A DNA stretch of 64,000 nt, from the NCBI RefSeq assembly GCF_900104675.1, contig NZ_LT629945.1, forward strand, positions 2,656,756 to 2,720,755, read 5' to 3'. Below are positions 1 to 8,077 of this stretch, piece after piece. Origin of the DNA: Angelakisella massiliensis (GTDB lineage: Bacteria > Bacillota > Clostridia > Oscillospirales > Ruminococcaceae). The notes beneath the pieces are model-generated. The model was not told the DNA's origin and did no database searches. It worked only from the letters and a program-made list of their open reading frames with translations. Made by a program: the position numbers and the translations under genes. The first letter of the stretch is position 1. Each line of letters opens with the position of its first letter.

Positions 1-34
1 AGCCCCGTCCTAAAAATTCCTTCTGTGATGCCAT
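1..34 (-). CDS. Probable gp25/GPW-type baseplate protein, first 11 codons only
   Basis: Only the N-terminus lies in the window, starting MASQKEFLGRG. An ATG at 34-32 is preceded by a good GGGAGGT ribosome site around 42-49, directly after the stop of the gpV-like gene. The short 'FLGRG' start and the place right after gpV fit the gp25 baseplate wedge family, which usually follows gpV in contractile injection systems. The assignment rests mainly on position; eleven residues cannot prove a family. The rest of the operon continues beyond the left edge. Confidence 0.4.
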   Translation of the reverse strand, partial: MASQKEFLGRG

Positions 35-49
35 GGAGTCCACCTCCCG

Positions 50-829
50 TCAGTTTAACTTCAGCATCGAGCCCTTGATCTGAGCAATGCCGCTGCATTC
101 CGCTTTAAAGGTACCCTGAGCTTTCAGCTCAATGGTGCTGCCCTCCAGCTTGGTTTGGCTGGCCTTGCATTTAAGGCTTTTGCCGTTTATATTCATCTGA
201 TCCGCATCAAGGTCCAGGCCGCTTTTGCTGAGCTTCAGCACATCCTTGCCCCCTACCTTCACGGAGAAATTCTCTTTCGCCTCCAAAGTGATGCTGCCGG
301 TTTTTCCGTTGAGCTCCAGGCTGCTCTCCCCTTCCTTGGAAATGACCTTGACCACCTGGTCTTTATCATCCAGCACCACCTGCTGCTTCTGGGCTGTGAG
401 CACTTCCACCTTATCCCCCTGCTGATCTTCGGTGATACGCATCAGGGTGCCGTTGGAGAAAGAAAACACCTTTACATCGTTCTTCTGATTGGCGCTGTCG
501 GCAGGAAGTTTGTTCTCCTTCTGGTTTTTCTTCAGCCAGGTGCATCCCAGCACCACCGGCGAAACGGAATTGTCATCAATATAGCCGATCACCACAGTGG
601 AGCCTACCTCCGGCAATAAAAAGCATCCCGCACCGTTGCTGGCGTAAGGGGTGAGTACGGGCATCCAGTCGCTTTCCAGTTCCCCGTCATTGGGCGTGGC
701 AATCAAAACCTTCACCATCCCTGGATTGAGGGGATTCCAGTTCTCCTTGACTACACCCAGGGTCAGACTTGCCGGTCTGCCGCCGCCTTCACCTTCCCCC
801 TGGCTATAGATGCTTTCTCCAATTGCCAT
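50..829 (-). CDS. Baseplate spike protein, gpV/VgrG-like (eCIS Afp8-type)
   Basis: A 259-residue protein of the phage baseplate assembly protein V family, which forms the central spike that tips the inner tube. Residues about 20-100 form the OB-fold part (SLTLGVVKENWNP..., then LLPEVGSTVVIGYIDD). The C-terminal 150 residues are short alternating beta-strand repeats rich in K, S, G and D, as expected for a trimeric beta-helix spike. The ATG follows a GGAGG site. It lies 17 bp after the gpD-like gene in the same operon. The separate gpV and gpD genes are a hallmark of contractile tails and eCIS rather than T6SS, where they are fused as VgrG. No extra effector domain is seen at the C-terminus. 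Confidence 0.85.
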   Translation of the reverse strand: MAIGESIYSQGEGEGGGRPASLTLGVVKENWNPLNPGMVKVLIATPNDGELESDWMPVLTPYASNGAGCFLLPEVGSTVVIGYIDDNSVSPVVLGCTWLKKNQKENKLPADSANQKNDVKVFSFSNGTLMRITEDQQGDKVEVLTAQKQQVVLDDKDQVVKVISKEGESSLELNGKTGSITLEAKENFSVKVGGKDVLKLSKSGLDLDADQMNINGKSLKCKASQTKLEGSTIELKAQGTFKAECSGIAQIKGSMLKLN

Positions 830-846
830 CGTTTCAGCCTCCTATA

Positions 847-1938
847 TCATTCCCAGCCCTCTATCTGAAAGGATGTTGTGTATCCCCCCGTGCCAAGGTT
901 ATGGGTCACAGAAGAAATCAGATACTTTTTGTCATTCCAATTCGGGTCCAGTCCCGAAACACCGATACACCGTCCCGGCACCAGTTCCGGAAGGCCCACG
1001 CAAACACCGCTGGCCTGCTGAGCCTTGCGGACCTCATCCAGCGCCAGCCGGGTGGCATATTCCTTGCAGTCGGAAGCGCTGAGAAGCGGAACATTTTCCT
1101 GGACGATGGTTTGTTCCCGGTCCATGGAGGTCTTGTACCGGTCTCCTGTTTTGACGGTACTCTCTCCCTTGATGTTCTGGAGCCGGTCCCCTGTGACGCA
1201 CACCTTTACCTTTCGGTAAGAAGGGGCCGCCGAAAAGGAGAGCAGCCCCTTTCCCCGTCCCAGCGTTGTAAGCTTCGAGCCCAGGCTCATGGGGTCGTAC
1301 AGATGTCCCTCTCCTCCCACCAGAACAAAATCTCTGCCGCAGTATTTGCAAAGGACATTTTTAACGAAATTATAGTCATTGGTCTTTTGCACCAGGTGGC
1401 CATGGGTTTTCAGGATGGGCTTGATGTTCATGGGCGAAAGGGTACAGATATCGGCATAGCGGCTGAGGATCTCCGTGATGGTCTGCAGATAAAAGCCGTT
1501 TGCTTTCCAGTGGCGCTCCTGATTGCCCCCATCCATCATCAGCTTGACCCCGTCAAAAGCCGTCACCTTCAAAGAGGGATGCTCATCAAAATCATAACCG
1601 ATGGTGTCCACATAGCCAACAAAAACCGTAGACAGTACAGACCCGTATCCCAACTGGATGGAAATTTTGGAACCCACCGAAATATTGCTGGTAAACCTGC
1701 GCAGTTCACTGTTGTAGCAATCCAGGATCCGGAATGTGGCGCTGCTGGCGGCATCCTTGTTGAGGGTGATGCTGACCCCATCTGTACGGATGCTGCCGGA
1801 ACCGGAAAATCCTAAAAGAGACAGCACCAGACTGAACAGACTGTTATTGACCGTCACCCGCATCACCGGAGTTTGAAAGCCGCCATATTTTGCTGTAATC
1901 GCCTCCCAGGGGAGAGGGATGAAACCAAAAAGGCCCAT
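847..1938 (-). CDS. Baseplate hub protein, phage late control gene D (gpD)-like
   Basis: A 363-residue protein matching the gpD hub family, which sits between the inner tube and the gpV spike. Seen in the sequence: a beta-rich N-terminal domain (VGSKISIQLGYGS, TVFVGYVDTIGYDFD), the central ITEILSRYADI segment typical of the gpD family, and a C-terminal strand-rich region ending YTTSFQIEGWE. The ATG has an AAAGGAG site. The gene lies 19 bp after the LysM protein gene and 17 bp before gpV, so the three are almost certainly co-transcribed and assemble as one hub-spike complex. Confidence 0.85.
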   Translation of the reverse strand: MGLFGFIPLPWEAITAKYGGFQTPVMRVTVNNSLFSLVLSLLGFSGSGSIRTDGVSITLNKDAASSATFRILDCYNSELRRFTSNISVGSKISIQLGYGSVLSTVFVGYVDTIGYDFDEHPSLKVTAFDGVKLMMDGGNQERHWKANGFYLQTITEILSRYADICTLSPMNIKPILKTHGHLVQKTNDYNFVKNVLCKYCGRDFVLVGGEGHLYDPMSLGSKLTTLGRGKGLLSFSAAPSYRKVKVCVTGDRLQNIKGESTVKTGDRYKTSMDREQTIVQENVPLLSASDCKEYATRLALDEVRKAQQASGVCVGLPELVPGRCIGVSGLDPNWNDKKYLISSVTHNLGTGGYTTSFQIEGWE

Positions 1939-1957
1939 GGGTCATTCTCCTTTTGTG

Positions 1958-2623
1958 TCACTGAATGGGAGGCAGCACCACCATCATCCCAGGATAAATG
2001 TCCAGAGGATTTCGGATGCCATTGTATCTGGCAATGGTTTTCCACTGATCCGCATCACCATATTCCTCATAAGCAAGCTGCCACAGGCTGGAGCTTTCGT
2101 CCAGCACTTTATATTTGGTCCGGTCCGGGGATTCCCAGGGAGAGGACTTTTTGGAAAAGATGGGGTCCAGCACCGACTGAAACGTAACGTCCACCACAGC
2201 CCGCACCGGTTTGCCGCTGTCCAGGAACATGGTAAACTTCTGCCTGACATCGGTAACCACCCCATCAAAGCTCAGGCTCCCCCACTGAAAGGTGCACTTG
2301 GGCGGATGATGGAGAATACCCTTGATCTGGGTCAGTTCATAAATTTTCTTGGTATAGCTGCTGACATCCTCCATTTCATCCTCTGAGGGGGATTCCAGCC
2401 GCCCGCTGTCGGGATTGTAGCGGGGCGGAAGATATGTATTGAACATCAGCTGCACCACCAATGTATCCTGCTTGCCGGAAATATATTGAGTGATGGGCCC
2501 ATCCATCCCGGGGACGTTAATATTGCTGTAGTTTGCGCCGGTGTCCAAATTGTACTCCGTGGGATTGAACATCACCTGGATATCCCGCCCGCCGGTAACC
2601 TTGATCACCGCTTTCTGAAACAC
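1958..2623 (-). CDS. LysM-containing tail/baseplate protein (Afp7/gp53-like)
   Basis: A 221-residue protein. The N-terminal 150 residues contain the family signature MFNPTEYNLDTGANY, the usual start of the CIS tube-base protein carrying LysM. The C-terminus from about residue 165 is a LysM module (SSLWQLAYEEYGDADQWKTIARYNG then PLDIYPGMMVVLPP, given here in parts). In Afp-like particles this protein links the tube end to the baseplate hub. The start is GTG at 2623 with an AGGAGGTG site. It lies between the 1269-residue unknown protein and gpD, the standard position before gpD-gpV. Confidence 0.85.
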   Translation of the reverse strand: MFQKAVIKVTGGRDIQVMFNPTEYNLDTGANYSNINVPGMDGPITQYISGKQDTLVVQLMFNTYLPPRYNPDSGRLESPSEDEMEDVSSYTKKIYELTQIKGILHHPPKCTFQWGSLSFDGVVTDVRQKFTMFLDSGKPVRAVVDVTFQSVLDPIFSKKSSPWESPDRTKYKVLDESSSLWQLAYEEYGDADQWKTIARYNGIRNPLDIYPGMMVVLPPIQ

Positions 2624-2648
2624 TGCCCCTCACCTCCTGTGCTGCTTG

Positions 2649-5600
2649 TTAACCAAAACCGTGCCGCTTGGCAGCCAGCCTGATATCTTCTTCAATATGA
2701 CGATAGAAACGCTGTTCCATCAGCGCCTGATCCGCCTTGAACAGAACTTCTTCCGCCAACTTCGCCTGCTGCCTGCGTATCACATCCAGCTGCTGTTCAT
2801 AAGTGGTAAGCTGCTGATGCAGCTTGGCAAACTCTTCTTCCTGACGGCGTACGGATTCCTGGGAGGAATTGCCGCCGCTGCCGCGGCTGTATTGGAAGGA
2901 AAATCCTTCCCCCGCAGGAGAGCCTCCTGCTGTCAAAACGATTTCCATGCTGCGGCTGTCAATAAAATAGGTTTCACTGGTCTGATCATACCCCGCAAGA
3001 CGGAAACGGCCCCGTACCTCACCGGAGGACAAAGGATGCACATTGCGGTGTATCACAAAAGCCCCAGCCATAATCCGTACACCCGCCTGACCCGCTGTCA
3101 GGCGAAGCATCCGGTTCTCTGCCATTTCCGCAGGACGCTGCCGCTGGTGTATATCCAGCTCCTCCCGCTCCAGCCGGGAAAGACGATGAAGCAGCATGAC
3201 GGCAGGAAGCAGCTGCTGCCCAGGCTGCGTTTGAGACAGCATCCCCGGCTCCATATTCCGCTCCTGCTTTCCGGTCTGCGGAGAAAGGGGCTGCATGGTC
3301 CGTTCCGTCAGCTGCCTCTCCCCCGGAAGGGCCTTGCCTGACTGTTCGTCTGCCTGCTTTGATCTTCCCCCTGCCAGGACGGAACGCTCCCACTCTTCCG
3401 GTGGGAAGGTTCCAGTTCCCCTCTGACGCTCCAGCACCCGCTGCCGCAGCTGAAGAACCGCCTGACGAAAGCCTTCCTGGCGCTCCTGCGGCACATACTG
3501 CATCAAATATTCCAGTCCGTCCCGCCCATTCTCATCCAGAAAACCAGCCCTGGTGAAGGCAGCTTCCATTGCTGTTTTTCCGTCTGCCTGTGGTGCGCCA
3601 TTTCCAGCAGAGGCCTCTTCCTCCACACCGGCGGAAGCCGCTTTGGGTTTTCTCTGCTGCTCCACAATATGCTGACGCAGACGGAGAACTGCCTGGTGAA
3701 AAACTTCCTGCTGCTGCGGAAGGACATATTCTTTCAGATGCTGCTCAATATCATTGCTGGTAAGGGCCAGGAACCAACCACGCCGTGAAAAATCCATTGA
3801 AAGCGTTTTTTCCCCTTCACCGCTCGACGGCATCCACGGCAGGATCTGTTTCTCCGAAGTTTGAAACACCGATGAGGGAAGAGCCTGGAGGTAACCCTCC
3901 TTTAATTGCTGCCGGATGCTTTGGAGCATCTCTCCAGCGCTGCCCGGTTGTTCCTCCCGGGAAGACTGAGAAGAATCTTTTTCCTTCATGGTTTGCTGCC
4001 AGATTCCTCTGATCTGCTCCAGCACCGAAGCCGCTTGGGAAAAGACAGACTGATCTTGCTCCTCCTGATTTTCCGGGGCGTGCTGACGGAGAAAAACCAG
4101 CGTCTCCTCCCGGTCCAGAATCCCCTCCCATTGGGTAAGGGGTGTTTCTTCCAAACGATTTATCACATCTTCCAGAACATGATAAACCGTTGGCCCCGTT
4201 TTTCCCGACTTCAAAAGAGGAAGAACCTCCGTCGCCCTCTTTGCCAGAAGCTCCCTGACCTGATGAGAAAAAACAGAAGCTGCCGGTTTGGTCAGCGACG
4301 CTGCCACAGGGGTGGAGTGGAGATAGGTTTTGATTTCTTCCCCATATTCCCCTGCCATTTCACGGCTCCGCTTCAGCAGCTGCTCCTGTCCCGGCAAATA
4401 GGGGGCTGCCTGAAGCAGCTCAGTCATCCGGGGCAGGTCCTGGGGCGACAACTGCTCCACATAGCCAGCGAAATAGTTGAGGGCGCCTGCCTTTTTCTCA
4501 GGCAGAAAGGGCTGCAGCAAGGAGGCCAGACCATTGTCCGGCTGCCGCAAAAATTCTTGCAGCTGCGCGGAAATCTGACCGCTCTGCCAAGCTTGATGCT
4601 GGCTCATGGTGGGTGAATCAGGGGCGGTGCACAAAATCCGTTCCAGTGATTCCGCCAGCTTCAGCTCTCCTGGGGTGCAGCGCTCTCCCCGCTCCTGGAC
4701 CTGGGAAATGAGGTAGGCGCTGACCGTTTGCAGCAAAGCGCCATCCGCCTGATGCAGCCACTGCTCCATCTGGGCTTCTGACCAGGGGTGGGGGAAGGAA
4801 AAGCTTCTCAGGGCCGGCAGAATCGTCTCTCTTTGAAGAAGATGCTGCTGCCAGACCAAGGTACGAAAGCTTTCCCAGGGATGATCTTCTTTCGCTGCCG
4901 CCAGCACCAGTCCCTGTTCTGTCCAGTCAGCGATCTGATCCCAGGTATCCCACTGAGCATCCTGGAAATCATGCTCCACAAGGCTTTTCCAAATCGCCTG
5001 CCTTAAATGGGAGAAATCCGCCGTCTCCTCATCACTCCAGGCCTGAGAAGAAATTTCCGGCAGGTGCTGCTGCTGCCACTGTCTGAGTGCTGGAGACCGG
5101 CTCCATCTGAGGAAAGCCCGGTTCCATTCATCAGTCTGTTTGCGGCTGAAAGACTGCAGAGAAGCGGGATCCTGGGCAGCCCAGGCAAAAAGCCACTGAG
5201 CCACCCGGGGACTGCTCTGCTGAAGATGCCGGGCCAGCTCCAATGGGGCTTGCTGCTCCGGCTGCCGCAAATATTGCGAGGCCGCATAAGCCAAAAAATC
5301 CACCGCAAAGGAATTCTCCTGCAAAGAGGAGGAAAGCCACTGTTCTTTGACCGTCGAAGATTGTGTAAAAAACTCTGTGGCAAAAAGCTTCTGCACCCTT
5401 TCCCACAGCTCCCTGCTGTCCCGTTCCAGGCCATCCACCCGCTGCTGCGTTTGTGTCAGCTGCTGGATCTGTGTACGCAGAGTTTCCAGTTCCTTCTGGG
5501 AAACAGCTCCCTGACGAGACAGATCTTCCAGTACAATATCCAGCTGGGTGAGATCCGCTGTCTGAAAAAATTCCTCCAGCGTCTGTTGTCTGCCGGCGTA

Positions 5601-6458
5601 AAGGCGGGGAGCGATCCGCTGCTGCTCATAAATCCACTTTTCCAGCTGCTCCAGATGCGCGGCATTGGTCCGGCCTGCCCAATAAACCAGCTGATCACGG
5701 GAGGTGAGCCGCTCAAAGGACTGCCTGCCTTCATTTCCCGGCAGCTCAAAAAAAGGCTCCTGCCGCAGATGTTCCAAAAGTTGGTCGGCACTGGGCTGAT
5801 CCAACTGAGAAAAAACACGGCTCCAGGCTGTCCGGGTCTCTGTCAGCCGTTCCAACCGTCCCGCATTGTCTGTCAAAAAGGAATAAAAAGAGCGCTGCTC
5901 CTTTTTGATCAGGTCGGGATGCCTGCGAAGAAGAGTATAAAGATGGGTACTGAGACTTTGCAGCACCACCCGCTCCTCCCGGGGCGTGAAAGAAACCGAG
6001 CGCTTTTTCACCACTGGGGCGGATATGCTTTCTTCCTGCACAAAAAGACGGGAACGCACTTGAGCGAGGCTTTTCAGAACTTCAGCGGAAGAAAAGGAAG
6101 GCTGGGGATTTTGCTGCTGCTCCACCAGTTGGTTATAACACCCGCACACCGTTTGATACTGTGTGACATTCAAACCGTTCTGCATCCCAAGGAGCAGCCT
6201 GATCTGATGGGTCAAATGTACCATATACAGAGATGGCGCCTGACGAGGATGAGCCAGCAGACGGGCCAGCACTTCCAGACAGGAAAGGAGCTCTTCCAGG
6301 TTCTGTTCCTCGCCGCGGACCGGCAGCAAATAGGTCAGCGTTCCTTCCTGGGATACCTGCTGAGGGGAAAGACTGTGCCGTGCCAGCACACGGTCCCCCA
6401 GACCGTTTCTGCTGCGCCGCAGCATCCGATTCGGTTTTGGGACCATCCACTTGAGCAT
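2649..6458 (-). CDS. Very large Gln-rich unknown protein within the injection-system operon
   Basis: A 1269-residue protein I cannot assign to a family. It is rich in Gln, Glu, Leu and Arg and reads as almost entirely helical. Two similar segments recur, near residues 905-935 (EYVLPQQQEVFHQAVLRLRQ) and 985-1020 (QYVPQERQEGFRQAVLQLRQ), about 85 residues apart. Residues about 1120-1200 look beta-rich (RIMAGAFVIHRNVH..., YFIDSRSMEIVL), and the last 70 form a coiled coil (LHQQLTTYEQQLDVIRRQQAK). No signal peptide or membrane segment is seen. The ATG follows the tube-initiator stop directly (TAAATG), so translation is probably coupled. It occupies the slot between tube initiator and LysM protein, where other CIS loci have no comparable giant gene that I know of. 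A structural, length-setting or cargo-loading role is possible but unproven. Confidence 0.55.
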   Translation of the reverse strand: MLKWMVPKPNRMLRRSRNGLGDRVLARHSLSPQQVSQEGTLTYLLPVRGEEQNLEELLSCLEVLARLLAHPRQAPSLYMVHLTHQIRLLLGMQNGLNVTQYQTVCGCYNQLVEQQQNPQPSFSSAEVLKSLAQVRSRLFVQEESISAPVVKKRSVSFTPREERVVLQSLSTHLYTLLRRHPDLIKKEQRSFYSFLTDNAGRLERLTETRTAWSRVFSQLDQPSADQLLEHLRQEPFFELPGNEGRQSFERLTSRDQLVYWAGRTNAAHLEQLEKWIYEQQRIAPRLYAGRQQTLEEFFQTADLTQLDIVLEDLSRQGAVSQKELETLRTQIQQLTQTQQRVDGLERDSRELWERVQKLFATEFFTQSSTVKEQWLSSSLQENSFAVDFLAYAASQYLRQPEQQAPLELARHLQQSSPRVAQWLFAWAAQDPASLQSFSRKQTDEWNRAFLRWSRSPALRQWQQQHLPEISSQAWSDEETADFSHLRQAIWKSLVEHDFQDAQWDTWDQIADWTEQGLVLAAAKEDHPWESFRTLVWQQHLLQRETILPALRSFSFPHPWSEAQMEQWLHQADGALLQTVSAYLISQVQERGERCTPGELKLAESLERILCTAPDSPTMSQHQAWQSGQISAQLQEFLRQPDNGLASLLQPFLPEKKAGALNYFAGYVEQLSPQDLPRMTELLQAAPYLPGQEQLLKRSREMAGEYGEEIKTYLHSTPVAASLTKPAASVFSHQVRELLAKRATEVLPLLKSGKTGPTVYHVLEDVINRLEETPLTQWEGILDREETLVFLRQHAPENQEEQDQSVFSQAASVLEQIRGIWQQTMKEKDSSQSSREEQPGSAGEMLQSIRQQLKEGYLQALPSSVFQTSEKQILPWMPSSGEGEKTLSMDFSRRGWFLALTSNDIEQHLKEYVLPQQQEVFHQAVLRLRQHIVEQQRKPKAASAGVEEEASAGNGAPQADGKTAMEAAFTRAGFLDENGRDGLEYLMQYVPQERQEGFRQAVLQLRQRVLERQRGTGTFPPEEWERSVLAGGRSKQADEQSGKALPGERQLTERTMQPLSPQTGKQERNMEPGMLSQTQPGQQLLPAVMLLHRLSRLEREELDIHQRQRPAEMAENRMLRLTAGQAGVRIMAGAFVIHRNVHPLSSGEVRGRFRLAGYDQTSETYFIDSRSMEIVLTAGGSPAGEGFSFQYSRGSGGNSSQESVRRQEEEFAKLHQQLTTYEQQLDVIRRQQAKLAEEVLFKADQALMEQRFYRHIEEDIRLAAKRHGFG

Positions 6459-6878
6459 TTATTTCATCCTTCCGCTTACAAGAATCCCTGTGTGCGCAAT
6501 GGTAAAGGTCTTGATCACCACAGAAGAGCTCAGGGCATCCAGATCTCCCAGCTGCCAGGATATCAGCATCCCCGATTCTATATAGTAGCTTTCCACTGTT
6601 TTTCCGTTCTTTTGCAGGTCAATGGTCAGCCCGGGTATCTGGATGCCGGGCTGCAAAAGCTGAAGCACCTGCTGATCCACGGCGGAAACGCCTTTTTCCA
6701 GCGTAATGGTCCCCGCAGAGGTGGAGGGGCGGTACAGCAGATGCATCCGGCCGCCCCCTTCCAGGTAAGCATCATATTCCACAGAGCCGCTCAGCCCTCC
6801 TACTTTGGAAAAACCCAGCTCCAGGCCAAAAAAGCTGACCCGAAAAACCGCTCCATTTACCAAATCCCCAGCAGCCAT
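6459..6878 (-). CDS. Phage-tail tube protein, second copy (tube initiator, Afp5-like)
   Basis: A 139-residue gp19/Hcp-like tube protein. The N-terminus (FRVSFFGLELGFSKVGGLSGSVEYDAY) and the following TITLEKGV segment are typical of the T4 gp19-like tail tube fold. It differs from the main tube protein at 7607-8038, and its position just before the baseplate genes fits the initiator ring that joins tube to hub. Start ATG at 6878 with a GAAAGGA site. Two or more tube paralogues per locus are usual in eCIS. It ends immediately before the 1269-residue gene. Confidence 0.85.
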   Translation of the reverse strand: MAAGDLVNGAVFRVSFFGLELGFSKVGGLSGSVEYDAYLEGGGRMHLLYRPSTSAGTITLEKGVSAVDQQVLQLLQPGIQIPGLTIDLQKNGKTVESYYIESGMLISWQLGDLDALSSSVVIKTFTIAHTGILVSGRMK

Positions 6879-6908
6879 GCCTCTTTCCTTTCTGCCATAG
6901 AATAAAGC

Positions 6909-7103
6909 TTAAATCGAAAAAACGTTCTTGCGCTCCTCCTGTCCTGAAGCGGCGTTGATTTTGCCGTTTATCTTGGAAATCTCGCCGCACCACTTGATCC
7001 GGTCCTGATGGGACATCTGGAGAATCTCTTCCCGGCTCCAATGGGTATAATAGGCCAGAAAAGCGCTTTCTTCATAGAGCTTGTCCTGAGCGTACAGCCT
7101 TAT
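6909..7103 (-). CDS. DUF6760-like small injection-system protein with an apparent ATA start
   Basis: Sixty-four codons encoding (start)RLYAQDKLYEESAF... with THWSREEIL and EISKINGKIN, matching the small eCIS-linked DUF6760 family (LYEEvAfiAyhfHWs...ReeI...EIskIN). It is expected between the tail-assembly gene and the tube initiator, exactly where it lies. No ATG, GTG or TTG exists in this open frame upstream of the conserved part. The natural start position is an ATA (7103-7101) overlapping the TAA stop of the preceding gene (ATAA), where an ATGA overlap would be expected. A GGAAG sits about 7 nt upstream. It may be translated from ATA, or weakly or not at all. Confidence 0.6.
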   Translation of the reverse strand: MRLYAQDKLYEESAFLAYYTHWSREEILQMSHQDRIKWCGEISKINGKINAASGQEERKNVFSI

Positions 7104-7480
7104 CCGATGGCTTCCATAAAATTTACCGGGACATCCACCTCTTGCCCGCAGTGAGGACAGACGCAGCGATATTTCGGCATTTCCATGGAATTGATCCGCT
7201 CATAAAAGTCCTGCAAATACGCCAAATCCAGGGTGAAAAGGCCCTCAATCGTTTTGGTGGTGATCATGGGGAGCGTCCCCAGTTTGGTAATGACCCTTGT
7301 CAGCAGAATGATGGTGAGATAACCGGGATTCTGCTGTACCTTGGGATCCCTCAATGGCAAAATCTCATCTGCCGCGTTGGCCAGACGCATCACACCCTCC
7401 CGATGGACGGTTCCATCCTGATCCACATAGCCCCTGGGCAGCACAAAGTGGAATTCCGTTTCAAACGTCATGACGGCCAT
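7100..7480 (-). CDS. Phage tail assembly protein of the injection system
   Basis: A 126-residue protein with the characteristic start TFETEFHFVLPRGYVD and the segment EGVMRLANAADEI-PLRDPKV-NPGYLTIILLTRV, as in the 'phage tail assembly protein' found next to tubes in eCIS loci. A CPHC motif near the C-terminus suggests metal binding, although only this one pair is seen. Start choice: ATG at 7480 lies 2 nt after AGGAG, and an alternative ATG at 7471 has wider spacing. A TTG at 7492 is less likely. Its TAA overlaps the apparent ATA start of the DUF6760-like gene. Confidence 0.75.
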   Translation of the reverse strand: MAVMTFETEFHFVLPRGYVDQDGTVHREGVMRLANAADEILPLRDPKVQQNPGYLTIILLTRVITKLGTLPMITTKTIEGLFTLDLAYLQDFYERINSMEMPKYRCVCPHCGQEVDVPVNFMEAIG

Positions 7481-7606
7481 TTCTCCTTTCAAAAAAGCAC
7501 TGCTGCAGCATAATCGAAATTCTTTCCAGGCATCCTGAAAAATACAATCAGATTATGATACAGCAGTGGCAAAGAATTAAATTCGTATTTTGTTGTTGAA
7601 ATTTGA

Positions 7607-8038
7607 TTACATCACACGGGTCATGCCTTCGTGTGCCAATTCAATGGTTTCAACAGCAGCCTCAGAGGCAGTAGCGTTAAAGTCGGGAGCAGTATACTTG
7701 ACAGGCCATGCCTCCTCAATGTTCCAGGTGGCAACATCGTTTCCGTCGTTGTCCATCAGGGTGATGGCCAGGCTCTTCCGCTCAGGCTCCTGGTCGGCGG
7801 CAACAGTCCACCAGTCCCAAAGCTCGGTGGCGTTCGCTTCTGAAACCGCCCGCTTGAGGGTAACATTGCCATACTTGCGCAAACCAGATACCTTCAGGGG
7901 AGTGGTTTTCTGGCTGCCTTCCCGATATTCAAATACATCCACATTGGCGTCAAAGCCGGTCACTTCTGAAAAATATTCAGACAAACCGTCACACTCCACA
8001 CGGAACCGAAACTTTCCGTAAGGATAAATACCAGCCAT
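7607..8038 (-). CDS. Major inner-tube protein (gp19/Hcp-like, Afp1-type)
   Basis: A 143-residue protein with the T4 gp19-like tube fold: KFRFRVECDGLSEYFSEVTGFD at the N-terminus, then TLKRAVSEANATELWDWW, and ETIELAHEGMTRV at the C-terminus. It should polymerise as stacked hexameric rings inside the sheath. Start ATG at 8038 with an AAGGAAAG site, 39 bp after the sheath gene stop. About 110 bp without a gene separate it from the tail-assembly gene; that stretch is A+T-rich and I see no clear site in it. Confidence 0.9.
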   Translation of the reverse strand: MAGIYPYGKFRFRVECDGLSEYFSEVTGFDANVDVFEYREGSQKTTPLKVSGLRKYGNVTLKRAVSEANATELWDWWTVAADQEPERKSLAITLMDNDGNDVATWNIEEAWPVKYTAPDFNATASEAAVETIELAHEGMTRVM

Positions 8039-8077
8039 AATCTATCTTCCTTTCCTTATGTAATCATGCCGGCAAAA

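Noticed and set aside
5007-6905. Long plus-strand open frame (632 codons) opposite the 1269-residue gene
   Set aside because: It lies antisense to a gene with good ribosome site and operon context, and its sequence (Gln/Leu/Arg-rich, no family) is a mirror of the coding strand.
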